Counted from the first letter of the stretch, positions 7,038 through 16,075 are shown. The stretch: DNA of 42,544 nt from Bacteroidales bacterium (GCA_017962845.1 JAGCUN010000009.1:1-42544), one strand, 5' to 3'. Translations and numbers: made by a program. Notes: a model not told the origin generated them from the letters alone.

Positions 7038-7742
7038 ATGGATTCAATACCAATGTCTTACGATTCTATTCCTGTCCTTGAGCCTGTGTCTGTGGTAGCT
7101 GCGGGGCATGTTGAGGATTGGGTGACATGGGTTTTCTGCTTTCTTTTGTTGCTATTAACATTGGTGATAGTGAACAGCCGGCGCAAGTTTACTTACATAG
7201 TACGGGCTCTTTTTTCACCGCGCAGCCGTAACCAGTTGTTGCGTGAGAGCCGACCTCTGTCGGAGTGGATATATGCTTTCCTGTTTCTTTATGACTTTCT
7301 TGTTGGGGGAGTGACTTTATATTTGGTGATCAGTACCTTCTTGCCGGCTGTGAGTGCCCATTTTGCTCCATTTTTACTTTTTCTTACTTGTACAGCTATT
7401 GGGGCTGTTCTATATTTTCTTAAAAGTGCCAATCTTTATCTCCTTTCCTTTATTTTTGACTGTCCCGATGACCGTGCTACTCACGAGCAAAACCGTTTCT
7501 TCTGCACTACCTGTTGTTCGTTGGCGCTTCTTCCCCTTGCCATCGCCGCGGCCTACACTTCGCAATATTCATGGCTGTTGCTCTATGCGGTCCTTTTTGT
7601 TGTCTGCTACCTGTTCGCTTGGTTCAGGACGCTCAAATTAAAATCGTCGCATTTCAATTACTTCGAATTTTTTTTGTACTTTTGCACGATTGAAATTCTA
7701 CCCTGTATAGTCATCGTCAAATTGATGATTTCTTTCAGATAA
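7038..7742 (+). CDS. DUF4271 integral membrane protein
   Basis: 234 residues from ATG 7038 (an in-frame ATG at 7017 would add seven residues but lies too close to the promoter). After an N-terminal segment with DSIP repeated twice, it has about six membrane helices, beginning near residue 28, with an RSRNQLLRES segment after the first. This is the pattern of DUF4271, a Bacteroidota family nearly always found just upstream of uroporphyrinogen-III synthase, as here. Its function is unknown; its link to haem synthesis is by neighbourhood only. Confidence 0.82.
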   Translation: MDSIPMSYDSIPVLEPVSVVAAGHVEDWVTWVFCFLLLLLTLVIVNSRRKFTYIVRALFSPRSRNQLLRESRPLSEWIYAFLFLYDFLVGGVTLYLVISTFLPAVSAHFAPFLLFLTCTAIGAVLYFLKSANLYLLSFIFDCPDDRATHEQNRFFCTTCCSLALLPLAIAAAYTSQYSWLLLYAVLFVVCYLFAWFRTLKLKSSHFNYFEFFLYFCTIEILPCIVIVKLMISFR

Positions 7743-7786
7743 TCAAGGATTTACATCACAATATTGAAATATCAATTTTGCGGTTT

Positions 7787-8551
7787 ATGAAAGTAAAAAA
7801 CATCCTCATCTCCCAAAATGCCCCAGCCGAATTCGACAAGTCACCCTATGCTGACTTGACAAAGAAATACAGCATCAATATTGATTTCTTTAAATTCTTT
7901 CGTATCGAAGGTATTCCTTCACGAGAATTCAGAGAGGCGCATATCAATATTCTTGACCATACTGCTGTCGTGTTTTCCAGCAAAACTACGGTTGACTACT
8001 TCTTCAGTTTGGTGAAAGAATTACGTTGTGAGCTTCCTGAGGAGATGAAATATTTCTGCACCACCGACCAGGTGGCCTTTTACCTTCAGAAATACATCCA
8101 GTTCCGCAAACGTAAAATTTTCTTCAACAAGAATAACAATCCGAAAGGTTTGTTTGATCTTTTCTTGAAGAACCCTGAATACAAGTATTTGATTCCTTGT
8201 GGTGCAGACTCGATGGCGACCCAGTATGCTGATTTTTTCCGCGACCACAACATTGAATACTCGCAGGCTGTGATTTTCAAAACTGTTCCTGCTGACCTGA
8301 AGTCGTCGGTGGACATTCATAAGTACGACTTGATCATCTTCTTCAGTCCTTCGGGGATTGCCTCGCTGAAGGAGAACTATCCCGATTTCGAGCAGGGCGA
8401 GGTGGCCATGGGTGCTCTCGGAGCTGCCGCTTGTGCCGCTGTCACCAATGCCGGTTTCACCCTACATGTGCAGGCTCCTACCAAGGAGCATCAGTCCATC
8501 ACCTCCGCTATGGACGCTTTCTTGAAAGAACATGCCACCAGAAAACGCTAA
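7787..8551 (+). CDS. hemD: Uroporphyrinogen-III synthase
   Basis: 254 residues from ATG 7787. The enzyme closes and inverts ring D of hydroxymethylbilane to give uroporphyrinogen III in haem/sirohaem synthesis. The two-lobed HemD fold is suggested by ILISQNAP at the start, the mid-region VVFSSKTTVDYFF (HemD 'T/S-S-x-x-x-V' pattern), LIFFSPSGIASL near 184 and AMGALGAAACAAVTNAG near 208-225 followed by VQAPTKE, the typical C-terminal A-P-x-x-T/E pattern. HemD is poorly conserved, so the DUF4271 neighbour adds weight. No other haem gene is in the window. Its end overlaps rnpA by 20 bases. Confidence 0.87.
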   Translation: MKVKNILISQNAPAEFDKSPYADLTKKYSINIDFFKFFRIEGIPSREFREAHINILDHTAVVFSSKTTVDYFFSLVKELRCELPEEMKYFCTTDQVAFYLQKYIQFRKRKIFFNKNNNPKGLFDLFLKNPEYKYLIPCGADSMATQYADFFRDHNIEYSQAVIFKTVPADLKSSVDIHKYDLIIFFSPSGIASLKENYPDFEQGEVAMGALGAAACAAVTNAGFTLHVQAPTKEHQSITSAMDAFLKEHATRKR

Positions 8552-8954
8552 AGCCGCGTCACTCACCTTCACCAAGCGAGAGCGCCTCTGTTCGGAAACT
8601 CAGATTGCAGAGCTGCTCCGCAACCGCCAGCGTATTTTCTGTCCGCCTCTCAAATGTCATTATATTTTTCTTCCATTAACAGAAGAAAATAATGAAAACC
8701 AACTGGTTATCAGTGTTCCCAAAAGATTTCTCAAGCATGCAGTGGACCGCAACCGCGTGAAACGTCTCGTGCGTGAAGCCTATCGGTTGCATCATCGCGA
8801 TATTCTTGATCCCGCTTTGCAATGCCGGGGAGTGCGCGCCCAACTTTTCTTCACCTATACTTCAAAAGAAATTTCTACCTATAATATTATTGAGGACAAA
8901 ATAATCGAAATCCTACATCGTTTAACAAAAGCAAACCAATCGGAAGGCCTGTGA
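8532..8954 (+). CDS. rnpA: Ribonuclease P protein component
   Basis: 140 residues. RnpA binds the catalytic RNA of RNase P and helps it remove tRNA 5' leaders. The family signature [13 protein letters not shown] is complete, and [10 protein letters not shown] near the start is the usual opening. It overlaps the end of hemD by 20 bases and its stop overlaps the yidD start (GTGA), so translation is probably coupled. The usual bacterial partner rpmH is not adjacent, as in many Bacteroidota. Confidence 0.95.
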   Translation: MPPENAKAASLTFTKRERLCSETQIAELLRNRQRIFCPPLKCHYIFLPLTEENNENQLVISVPKRFLKHAVDRNRVKRLVREAYRLHHRDILDPALQCRGVRAQLFFTYTSKEISTYNIIEDKIIEILHRLTKANQSEGL

Positions 8955-9193
8955 AGAAAGCATACGCACTTTTTAAGAAAGTTCTTGCTAACATCTTGAT
9001 ATTCTTCATCAAGATATACCAATGGACTTTGTCACCGCTCATCGGACGGTCATGCCGATACACCCCCACCTGCTCCAATTATGGCATCGAAGCCTTGCGC
9101 AAACACGGTCCCTTCAAAGGTTCGTGGCTCACGTTCAAGCGCGTGCTCTCATGCAATCCTTGGGGCGGGAGTGGTTATGATCCAGTTCCTTAA
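8951..9193 (+). CDS. yidD: Membrane protein insertion efficiency factor YidD
   Basis: 80 residues, GTG start overlapping the rnpA stop. It carries the full YidD pattern: an N-terminal amphipathic/hydrophobic helix, [20 protein letters not shown], then a Y-x-x-EAL-x-KHG segment and a conserved [13 protein letters not shown] end. YidD assists YidC/Sec membrane insertion at the inner membrane. The rnpA-yidD pairing is ancient and supports both calls. The stop codon merges with the repeat array that follows. Confidence 0.96.
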   Translation: MKKAYALFKKVLANILIFFIKIYQWTLSPLIGRSCRYTPTCSNYGIEALRKHGPFKGSWLTFKRVLSCNPWGGSGYDPVP

Positions 9194-9217
9194 TTGAAAA
9201 TTGAAAATTGAAAATTT
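9192..9217 (+). repeat. Three units of AATTGAAA
   Basis: Three consecutive AATTGAAA-type units occupy the whole gap between yidD and the S41 protease gene. The first two bases belong to the yidD stop codon. Confidence 0.7.
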
Positions 9218-9222
9218 TACTC

Positions 9223-10866
9223 ATGAAACATATAAAAACTTTAATAGCAGTAGTCATTTTGTGCGGCACGATGATTTTACCAGCCCGAGCGCAGAACGAC
9301 TTCGAGATTGCCAAGAATGTTGACATCTTCATCTCCATTCTACGCGAACTCAACGCCAAATATGCTGACGAGATTTCTCCTGGCGAGCTGACGCAGACCG
9401 CTATTGATGCCATGCTTGAAAGCCTGGATCCCTACACGGTTTATTATACTGAAAATGAGATTGAAGATGTGAAGATGATCACCTCCGGGCAGTACGGCGG
9501 CATCGGGGCGCTTATCCAGCAGTACGGCAAAGAACAGGTGGCCATCTCGGAAATTTATGAGGATTGTCCTGCGCAGAAGAGTGGATTGCTCGCTGGTGAC
9601 ATCATCAAAAAGGTGGACGGCAAATCGACGGCCGGCAAGAACTCCACTGATATCAGTTCGGCCATGCGTGGGCAGCCCGGCACGACCGTCACCCTCGAGG
9701 TGTTCCGTCCCAGCAAGAACAAAACCCTCAGCTTCAATATCACCCGTGAGGAGATTACCCTGCCCAACATCCCTTACTACGGCATGCTCGACAACACTGT
9801 CGGCTACATCAAACTTGACCAGTTCACCGAGAAGGCAGGCAAAGAGGTGCGCGAGGCCTTCCAAGATCTTAAGACACAGGGCATGACCGCCCTCATCCTT
9901 GACCTCCGTAACAATGGCGGCGGCTTGTTGCAGGAAGCGGTCAACATCATGAACATCTTTGTGGAACAAGGCAACGTCATCGTCTATACCAAAGGAAAAA
10001 TCGAGGAGCAGAACCACATTTTCCGCACCCCCGCCCATGCCCTCGACAAGGACATCCCCGTGGTGGTGCTGGTGAACGAGCATAGTGCTTCCGCTTCCGA
10101 AATCGTGGCGGGCGCCTTCCAGGATCTCGACCGAGGCGTAATTGTGGGCAAGAAAAGTTATGGCAAAGGTCTGGTGCAGAATATTGTACCGCTGAGTTTC
10201 AACAGTTCCATGAAGCTCACTGTCTCGAAATATTACATCCCCAGCGGCCGCTGCGTGCAGAAAATCGAGTACTTCAGCAAAGACTCCACCAAGTCGCACG
10301 TCATCCCCGACTCGCTCGCCGTGGCCTTCAAGACGCAAAACGGCCGCACGGTATATGACAAGGGAGGCATCGAACCCGATGTGGCCACTCCTGTGGATTA
10401 TATCAGCAGCGTGCTCACCTCCCTCATCTTCAACAACCATATCTTCGACTTCGCCAACCAGTACCACGCCGACCATACCATGATTCCTTCGGCTGACCAG
10501 TTCACAGTGGACGATGATGTGTTCAATGATTTCGTGAAATTTGTTGAAAACAAGGACTACGCTTACACTACCGAGACTGAGGAGGTGATGAAAGAGCTCA
10601 AGGAGGCAGCCGAATACGACAACTATTTCGAGAAGATAGAGCCCTTGTACCGGCAGTTGGAGGAACAGTTGAAGCGCGAAAAGACAGCCGATCTGCAAAC
10701 TCACAAGAAGGAGATTTGTGACTATCTGGCTTCAGAAATTGCTGTGCGTTACTACTATCAGAAAGGGCGCATCATCAACCAACTCTCCATTGACCCCGAC
10801 ATCAAAATGGCCAAGGAGATTCTGCATGATCGGGATCGTTATAATTCTATATTGAAAATCAAATAG
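9223..10866 (+). CDS. S41 family C-terminal processing peptidase (Ctp/Tsp-like)
   Basis: 547 residues from ATG 9223. Signal peptide 1-22 (ends PARAQ), so periplasmic. An N-terminal helical part with MLESLDPYTVYYT is followed by a PDZ domain (about 75-165, with GIGALI and PAQKSGLLAGDII), and the protease core. The catalytic Ser290 lies in HSASASEIV and Lys315 in SYGKGLVQ, 25 residues apart as in the family. The final ~120 residues are helical and charged. Such proteases trim or degrade periplasmic proteins from their C-termini. In Bacteroidota this copy, paired here with an O-antigen-ligase-like gene, is of unknown substrate. It is 6 bases from the next gene, likely one operon. Confidence 0.92.
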   Translation: MKHIKTLIAVVILCGTMILPARAQNDFEIAKNVDIFISILRELNAKYADEISPGELTQTAIDAMLESLDPYTVYYTENEIEDVKMITSGQYGGIGALIQQYGKEQVAISEIYEDCPAQKSGLLAGDIIKKVDGKSTAGKNSTDISSAMRGQPGTTVTLEVFRPSKNKTLSFNITREEITLPNIPYYGMLDNTVGYIKLDQFTEKAGKEVREAFQDLKTQGMTALILDLRNNGGGLLQEAVNIMNIFVEQGNVIVYTKGKIEEQNHIFRTPAHALDKDIPVVVLVNEHSASASEIVAGAFQDLDRGVIVGKKSYGKGLVQNIVPLSFNSSMKLTVSKYYIPSGRCVQKIEYFSKDSTKSHVIPDSLAVAFKTQNGRTVYDKGGIEPDVATPVDYISSVLTSLIFNNHIFDFANQYHADHTMIPSADQFTVDDDVFNDFVKFVENKDYAYTTETEEVMKELKEAAEYDNYFEKIEPLYRQLEEQLKREKTADLQTHKKEICDYLASEIAVRYYYQKGRIINQLSIDPDIKMAKEILHDRDRYNSILKIK

Positions 10867-10872
10867 TTGATA

Positions 10873-12411
10873 ATGCTCGGCAAGGCACACCGCTACATCT
10901 ACACCATCACACTCATCCTGTTAGCGATTTCCATCCCGATATCGGTGGCGTTGCCTAACATTTTAGGTGGTGTGTTGTTCGGCAACTGGCTGTTGGAGTG
11001 GGACTGGAAGCGGAAATGGGAACGGCTGCAACAGAACCGTGGGGCGGTGGTGTTCCTCCTCTTTTTCTTCTGCTTCGCCTATACTTTTGTGGGTAGCGAC
11101 GACCCGGCGGCCGGATTCCGCGACTGGCTGACAAAGTTGCCGTTTTTCTACCTGCCGGCCGTCATCGCCACTACCGAACTGCCCAAAATTCGCTGGCAAC
11201 GGTTTATCCTGCTAGCCTTCGCCATCACCACCTCCATCGCGGCGGCACTCAGCATTATCATCATGCAAGTCAAGGGCGTGAGCGACATCCGCTGTGGCGG
11301 ACTCTTCATCTCACACATCCGTTTCAGCATCTGTGCGGTCCTGTCGATATTGTTCTGCCTTCATTACATCATCAAGAGTGACACCTATACCCTGCCTGTA
11401 CAAATCGGCTGCCTGCTGATGGCCGTGTGGCTCTTCGCCTACCTTTTTGCGGTGCAGGTTTCCACAGGTATCATCCTCCTCGTGGCGGCCTTTCTGATCA
11501 TCTTTATTTACTATTTGTTGAAAGGTGAAAAATCAGCCATCCGCACCGTCACTCTCTCCGTGAGCGGCATCGTGTGCATCGTGCTGGCCGCCGCTTTCAG
11601 CATCGTCACCTACCAATATTATTATTATGACGAAAGCGCGGAGAAAAACCTTCCCGCTTGCACGGCCAAAGGCACGCCATATACCCATCTTCCTTCTTCT
11701 CTTCCTGATGGACAGATTGTTGAAAACGGCAATAAAATAGGATTGTATCTTTGTGAGACTGAATTGAAAGAAGAGTGGGACAAACGGAGCGAAGTGCCTT
11801 ACGATAGCGTGCAGAAAACGCTCATCCGATACCTTAATTCCATTGGCGAAACCAAAGACGCGGAAGGCATGTCGAAATTGGATGAAGAGGATGTGAAGCA
11901 TATTGAAGAAGGTATTGCCAATAAGGCCTATCTGCAACCGTTAGGCCTGAAGAAAATGCTGTATCCCAGCTATTTCACCTTCTCGCTCTACCAGCTGAAC
12001 GGCACGATCAGCAATTCTTCCATCCTCCAGCGTACCGAGCTGTGGAAAATGAGTTGGAAGGCCATCCAACACCACCCGTTGCGAGGGTATGGTATGGGGT
12101 GCAACAAAAAAGCCATCAATAACGAACTGCACCAGCAGAAGTCGCCCCTTAAAGACAATATGGGCGCGCATAGTCAGTTCCTGACCTACCTGCTGATGGG
12201 CGGAATTCCCTTGCTGCTGGCCTTTCTCTTCGTCATCTTTAGCCCATTCTTCCTTTGCAAACCCAAAGTCAAACTGTTGTATGTCATCTTCTGGTGCTGC
12301 CTCTTTCTCTCTATGTTTGTGGAAGATACGTTAGAAACCACTACTGGCATCAACCTGTTCCTTTTCTTCAACACCTTCTTTCTTTTTGGTTCAGAACCTT
12401 CAGAAATCTAA
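10873..12411 (+). CDS. O-antigen ligase/polymerase-like membrane protein (Wzy_C family)
   Basis: 512 residues from ATG 10873, 6 bases after the protease stop. About ten to twelve membrane segments flank one large hydrophilic loop (roughly 250-395), which holds the characteristic region ILQRTELWKMSWKAIQHHP followed by LRGYGMG and a later AHSQFLTYLLMGGIP. The W-x-x-A-x-x-x-x-P-x-x-G-x-G and H-x-Q/N patterns are those of WaaL/Wzy-type enzymes that join or polymerise undecaprenyl-linked glycans on the periplasmic side. No glycan synthesis cluster is adjacent, so ligase and polymerase cannot be told apart. Confidence 0.82.
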   Translation: MLGKAHRYIYTITLILLAISIPISVALPNILGGVLFGNWLLEWDWKRKWERLQQNRGAVVFLLFFFCFAYTFVGSDDPAAGFRDWLTKLPFFYLPAVIATTELPKIRWQRFILLAFAITTSIAAALSIIIMQVKGVSDIRCGGLFISHIRFSICAVLSILFCLHYIIKSDTYTLPVQIGCLLMAVWLFAYLFAVQVSTGIILLVAAFLIIFIYYLLKGEKSAIRTVTLSVSGIVCIVLAAAFSIVTYQYYYYDESAEKNLPACTAKGTPYTHLPSSLPDGQIVENGNKIGLYLCETELKEEWDKRSEVPYDSVQKTLIRYLNSIGETKDAEGMSKLDEEDVKHIEEGIANKAYLQPLGLKKMLYPSYFTFSLYQLNGTISNSSILQRTELWKMSWKAIQHHPLRGYGMGCNKKAINNELHQQKSPLKDNMGAHSQFLTYLLMGGIPLLLAFLFVIFSPFFLCKPKVKLLYVIFWCCLFLSMFVEDTLETTTGINLFLFFNTFFLFGSEPSEI

Positions 12412-12437
12412 ACTGACAATTTGTCACGTTTGGGTTT

Positions 12438-12453
12438 TGGCACAAGTTTTGCA
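12438..12453 (+). promoter_or_regulatory. Sigma-54 type promoter before htpG
   Basis: TGGCAC-AAGTT-TTGCA matches the -24/-12 consensus: GG at 12439-12440 and GC at 12451-12452 have exactly the required spacing. No TAnnTTTG box is present in the 132-base gap. The predicted start is near 12464, giving an ~80-base AT-rich leader. Confidence 0.65.
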
Positions 12454-12543
12454 TAAACGATAGCGTGTGTGCGAAAAGTTTCATTTTTACACCTAATTTA
12501 TTTATAAATAATTGATTATTAGTTAAATAAAATAATTACTAAA

Positions 12544-14427
12544 ATGAGCAAAGGACAGATTAACGTACAGACCGAGAATATCTTTCCGGTGATTAAAAAG
12601 TTCTTATATTCAGAACATGACATTTTTATCAGAGAGCTGATTTCCAACGCAGTAGATGCCACCCAGAAGTTGAAAACCCTTTCTACTATGGGCAAATTTG
12701 ATGGGGAATTGGGTGATTTGACCATCCATGTCAAGGTGGACAAAGATGCCCATACCATTACTGTGAGCGACCATGGTATCGGCATGACTGCCGAAGAGGT
12801 GGACAAATATATCAACCAGATTGCCTTTTCGGGTGCGGAGGAGTTTTTGGAGAAATTCAAGATGGAAGAGGGGAACATCATCGGTCATTTCGGACTCGGA
12901 TTTTACTCGGCTTTCATGGTTTCGGAGAAAGTTGATATCATCACCCGTTCGTATCAGACTGATGCAAAGGCCGTAAAGTGGAGCTGCAATGGTTCGCCCG
13001 ATTATGAGATGGAAGAGTGTGATAAGGAAGAACGTGGTACCGACATCATTCTTCACCTGGCCGAAGATGGAATGGAATTTGCTGATGAGCAGAAGATTGT
13101 GGCTTTGCTTCGCAAATATTGCCGCTTCCTTCCCATTCCGATTCAGTGCGGTGAGGAGACCAGATGGGAGAAGCCTGAGGGCGTTGAGCCGAAAGAGGGT
13201 GAAGAGGTGAAAGAGGTGGAGGTGAAAGTGCCCCGCATCATCAACAACACACACCCGTTGTGGAAACAGTCGCCCTCGACCATCAAGCCCGAAGAGTACC
13301 TCGATTTTTACCGCGAACTCTATCCCATGACCTTCGAGGAGCCGCTGTTCCAGATTCACCTCAACGTCGATTATCCGTTCAACCTCACGGGCATCCTCTA
13401 TTTTCCGAAGGTGCGCAATCAATTGGAAATCCAGAAAAACAAGGTGCAACTCTATTGTAATCAGGTATTTATTACCGACCAATTAGAGGGCGTAATTCCT
13501 GAATTTATGATGCTGCTCCATGGTGTCATCGACTCGCCCGACATCCCGCTCAACGTGTCGCGTTCATATCTCCAGTCGGATGCCAATGTGAAGAAGATCT
13601 CCTCGCACATCACCAAAAAGGTGGCCGACAAGCTGGAAGAGATGTTCAAGAACAACCGCGAAGAGTACGAGAAAAAGTGGGACGACCTCAAAGTTTTCAT
13701 CGAATACGGCTGCATCACGGACGAGAAATTTTACGAAAGAGCCAAGAATTTCATCCTTTTCAAAAATGTGGATGGAAAATATTTCACGATGGACGAATAC
13801 CGCACCAACATCGAGACTTTGCAGAGAGACAAGAACGATGTGGTAGTTTATTTGTATGCCAATAACACTGACAATCAGCATGTTTACATCCAGTCAGCCA
13901 AGGAGAAGGGTTATGATGTTTTGTTGATGGATGGGTTCCTTGACACACACTTTATCAACTTGTTGGAGCCGAAAATCGAGAAATGTCGTTTTGCCCGCGT
14001 GGATGCCGATGTGATGGAGAAGCTGATTGAAAAAGACGAGGTGATGCCGGCCAAATTGTCGGAAGACGAGCAAAAGACCTTGAAAGAGACTTTCGAGAAA
14101 TGTGCTGACAAAGAGAAATTTACGGTTAATATTGCCAACCTCAGTGAAACCGAGCTGCCGATTATGATCACGCAGAACGAGTTCATGCGCCGTTTCCAGG
14201 ACATGCAGAAACTCTCTGGTCAGCAAAGCTTTTACGGGGACTACAACCACTATAACCTTGTGGTGAATGGCAACCATCCGATTGCCTCCAAGATTTTGGC
14301 CGAGCAGGATGAGAACGCAAAGGAGAAAATGACGCACCAGCTCATCGACTTGGCTTTGTTGTCGCAGAACCTGTTGACGGGCGAAAAGCTCAGCGAGTTT
14401 GTGAAGCGCAGTGTGGAAATGATGTGA
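12544..14427 (+). CDS. htpG: Molecular chaperone HtpG (Hsp90)
   Basis: 627 residues, the family length. The N-terminal GHKL ATPase shows FIRELISNAVDATQKL (Glu and Asn of the N box), DHGIGM and GHFGLGFYSAF. The middle domain has LNVSRSYLQSDANVKKIS with the conserved Arg, and the C-terminal dimerisation domain ends normally. Compared with E. coli HtpG, a charged GEEVKEVEVKVP linker is present near 220-235. HtpG remodels client proteins in the cytoplasm. The gene appears to have a sigma-54 promoter. Its stop codon directly abuts the stop of rsmE on the other strand, with no base between them. Confidence 0.97.
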   Translation: MSKGQINVQTENIFPVIKKFLYSEHDIFIRELISNAVDATQKLKTLSTMGKFDGELGDLTIHVKVDKDAHTITVSDHGIGMTAEEVDKYINQIAFSGAEEFLEKFKMEEGNIIGHFGLGFYSAFMVSEKVDIITRSYQTDAKAVKWSCNGSPDYEMEECDKEERGTDIILHLAEDGMEFADEQKIVALLRKYCRFLPIPIQCGEETRWEKPEGVEPKEGEEVKEVEVKVPRIINNTHPLWKQSPSTIKPEEYLDFYRELYPMTFEEPLFQIHLNVDYPFNLTGILYFPKVRNQLEIQKNKVQLYCNQVFITDQLEGVIPEFMMLLHGVIDSPDIPLNVSRSYLQSDANVKKISSHITKKVADKLEEMFKNNREEYEKKWDDLKVFIEYGCITDEKFYERAKNFILFKNVDGKYFTMDEYRTNIETLQRDKNDVVVYLYANNTDNQHVYIQSAKEKGYDVLLMDGFLDTHFINLLEPKIEKCRFARVDADVMEKLIEKDEVMPAKLSEDEQKTLKETFEKCADKEKFTVNIANLSETELPIMITQNEFMRRFQDMQKLSGQQSFYGDYNHYNLVVNGNHPIASKILAEQDENAKEKMTHQLIDLALLSQNLLTGEKLSEFVKRSVEMM

Positions 14428-15126
14428 TTAGTTATTCTTTGCTGCGATGGTAAAGCAGCCATAGAGAGCCGCTGTTTCCGTACGGAGACGGCGGCTTCCT
14501 AGTTTTATCTCTTTATAGTTCAAAGATTTACAAAGAATAATTTCTTCTGTGGAGAAATCGCCTTCAGGACCGATGAGCAGCAGAACCTCCTCGTCGCACC
14601 AAGTTTCGTCTACTAGTTGGGCGGTATTTTGGTCGTCGCACCAGGCTATGTAGCGGCGCACAGGCAGGTCGGCTTGATGCACAAAGTCGGAGAGAGATAT
14701 CACTTGAAGTGCTGGCAGCCAGGCAGTTTGCGACTGTTTGAGGGCGGCGATGGCGATGCGGCGCATCCGGTCAAGGTCGATTTTGCGCCGTTCGGAGTGG
14801 TCGCAAATGATGAACGAGATGCGTTCCACGCCGAGTTCCACAGCCTTTTCCACCAGCCACTCCATGCGGTCAGCATTCTTGGTGGGTGCGACAGCGAGGT
14901 GCAGGGAGATGCTACGGGGCGGAACAAGTTTGCGTTCAGTCACTTCCGCCATACAGTCGGTAGGCGACACGTGCGTGAGGGTAGCTTGTGCCAGCGTGCC
15001 ACAGCCGTCGGTCAGCAGGATGGAGTCACCAGGGCGTTTCCGAAGCACCTTGGCACAATGGCGGGCATCGTCGCTGGTTAGACAGATGGTATTTCCTTGA
15101 ATTTCAGTGCAGTAAAAGACAAACAT
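14428..15126 (-). CDS. rsmE: 16S rRNA (uracil-1498-N3)-methyltransferase
   Basis: 232 residues. RsmE methylates U1498 of 16S rRNA using S-adenosylmethionine. It has the N-terminal PUA-like domain (HCAKVLRKRPGD at 23-34) and the SPOUT methyltransferase domain with K83 in APTKNADRMEW, GPEGDFS (186-192) and LGSRRLRTETA (209-219), which form the knotted cofactor site. The ATG lies at 15126 with a TAnnTTTG box ~45 bases upstream. The gene converges on htpG with adjoining stop codons and no terminator hairpin. Confidence 0.95.
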   Translation of the reverse strand: MFVFYCTEIQGNTICLTSDDARHCAKVLRKRPGDSILLTDGCGTLAQATLTHVSPTDCMAEVTERKLVPPRSISLHLAVAPTKNADRMEWLVEKAVELGVERISFIICDHSERRKIDLDRMRRIAIAALKQSQTAWLPALQVISLSDFVHQADLPVRRYIAWCDDQNTAQLVDETWCDEEVLLLIGPEGDFSTEEIILCKSLNYKEIKLGSRRLRTETAALYGCFTIAAKNN

Positions 15127-15170
15127 AAGTATATTTTGGGGCGGAGAAAGATTCTGCCATATTTTGTGGG

Positions 15171-15178
15171 CAAAAATA
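15171..15178 (-). promoter_or_regulatory. -7 promoter element for rsmE
   Basis: Minus strand TATTTTTG (TAnnTTTG), giving a leader of about 40 bases. No clear -33 element. Confidence 0.45.
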
Positions 15179-15337
15179 AGAAAAAAACGTCAATGATTGG
15201 AAGGGTGAGAATGATGGGGTTGGTAATTTTAACAGAATTCCTCCGAAAAAATGGCTCATTTTGCTATGAAATTTTTTGGCAGAATTTGTAATTTATTAGT
15301 GTTCAATAAAATAATTTTAAAAGAATTTTTCAAAACA

Positions 15338-15370
15338 GTGGAAAATGACTTTTCCACCATAGTATCTTTG
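15338..15370 (+). promoter_or_regulatory. Promoter with an 8-bp palindrome over the -33 region
   Basis: TATCTTTG at 15363-15370 matches TAnnTTTG. GTGGAAAA (15338-15345) and TTTTCCAC (15350-15357) form a perfect inverted repeat with a 4-base centre, ending 5 bases before the -7 box, where the -33 element should lie. This is a likely regulator site. The rest of the 440-base gap (15127-15568) is AT-rich and holds only the possible 45-codon ORF described separately and a small hairpin GGGTT-GGC-AACCC. Confidence 0.5.
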
Positions 15371-15372
15371 CG

Positions 15373-15510
15373 ATGTCAGAAACAAAAACAGGGGTTGGCA
15401 ACCCTTGGAAATCTACCCAATCTAAAACTGCTCAACTTGAAAACCTAAAAAGAAAGCTGCCAAAACAAGTCCGAAACTTCAATCCTGCGATTGACGCTGA
15501 TGCTGTATGA
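15373..15510 (+). CDS. Possible 45-residue small protein
   Basis: An ATG three bases after the -7 box opens a 45-codon frame beginning MSETKTGVGNPWKSTQ, with a basic, helix-prone centre (QLENLKRKLPKQVRNF) and ending IDADAV. Composition is protein-like rather than low-complexity, but the start coincides with the predicted transcription start, so it would be leaderless or nearly so. It may equally be untranslated leader of the secreted protein at 15569. I recognise no relative. Confidence 0.3.
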   Translation: MSETKTGVGNPWKSTQSKTAQLENLKRKLPKQVRNFNPAIDADAV

Positions 15511-15568
15511 TACAGATAACTGCGAAAGTGTTAATTATCAACTCTTTATCAACTAAAAATCAACTATT

Positions 15569-16075
15569 ATGAAACGAATTATCATTATCCTTTGTTTGTG
15601 TTTGGCAGTGTTTACCTCTTTTGGGAAGAAAGTTGTTGTGATTCAGGTAAATAAAGAGGGAGACTCTTGGCAGAACCTTTTCAATTGTTACGAGCGGGTG
15701 ACTACCAACCTGGTTGGTATTGTTGACGGTGTCGCACAGGTGACTTTGGATTGTGAGGGGGGTGGCTACAGCTGGTGCAGAGCTTCCCGCGATATTGGTT
15801 CCTGCGGGGCCGCTGGTTCAAGTAGCGACATCCTCTCCAATCCAGCAGTCATCGATGCCATCAACAGTTTGATTGACCAATCTGAGAAGTCGGCCAAGTC
15901 CGGCAGTAGGGCTGGTACGGCTAGCAAGAAGGTGTCCATTGGTGACGGGCGATCCTCCACCCTTTGCTTCATCAAGGCTAACTGGCAGTATGATTCCCGT
16001 AATCTCTCTTGTGGTCAACTGACCATCACTATTGAGATCGACGACAGCAATCTATTGCGTACTGTTCCGCGCTAA
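15569..16075 (+). CDS. Small secreted protein of unknown function
   Basis: 168 residues. Signal peptide ~1-19 (MKRIIIILCLCLAVFTSFG), so exported. The mature part begins KKVVVIQVNKEGDSW and has several cysteines (in FNCYERV, LDCEGGGYSWCRASR, IGSCGAAG, TLCFIKAN, LSCGQL), enough for disulfides. A Ser/Ala/Lys-rich segment lies in the middle (about 105-122). I do not recognise a domain. Its leader is about 195 bases long if it uses the promoter at 15363. A terminator follows, so it is a single-gene or two-gene unit. Confidence 0.72.
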   Translation: MKRIIIILCLCLAVFTSFGKKVVVIQVNKEGDSWQNLFNCYERVTTNLVGIVDGVAQVTLDCEGGGYSWCRASRDIGSCGAAGSSSDILSNPAVIDAINSLIDQSEKSAKSGSRAGTASKKVSIGDGRSSTLCFIKANWQYDSRNLSCGQLTITIEIDDSNLLRTVPR

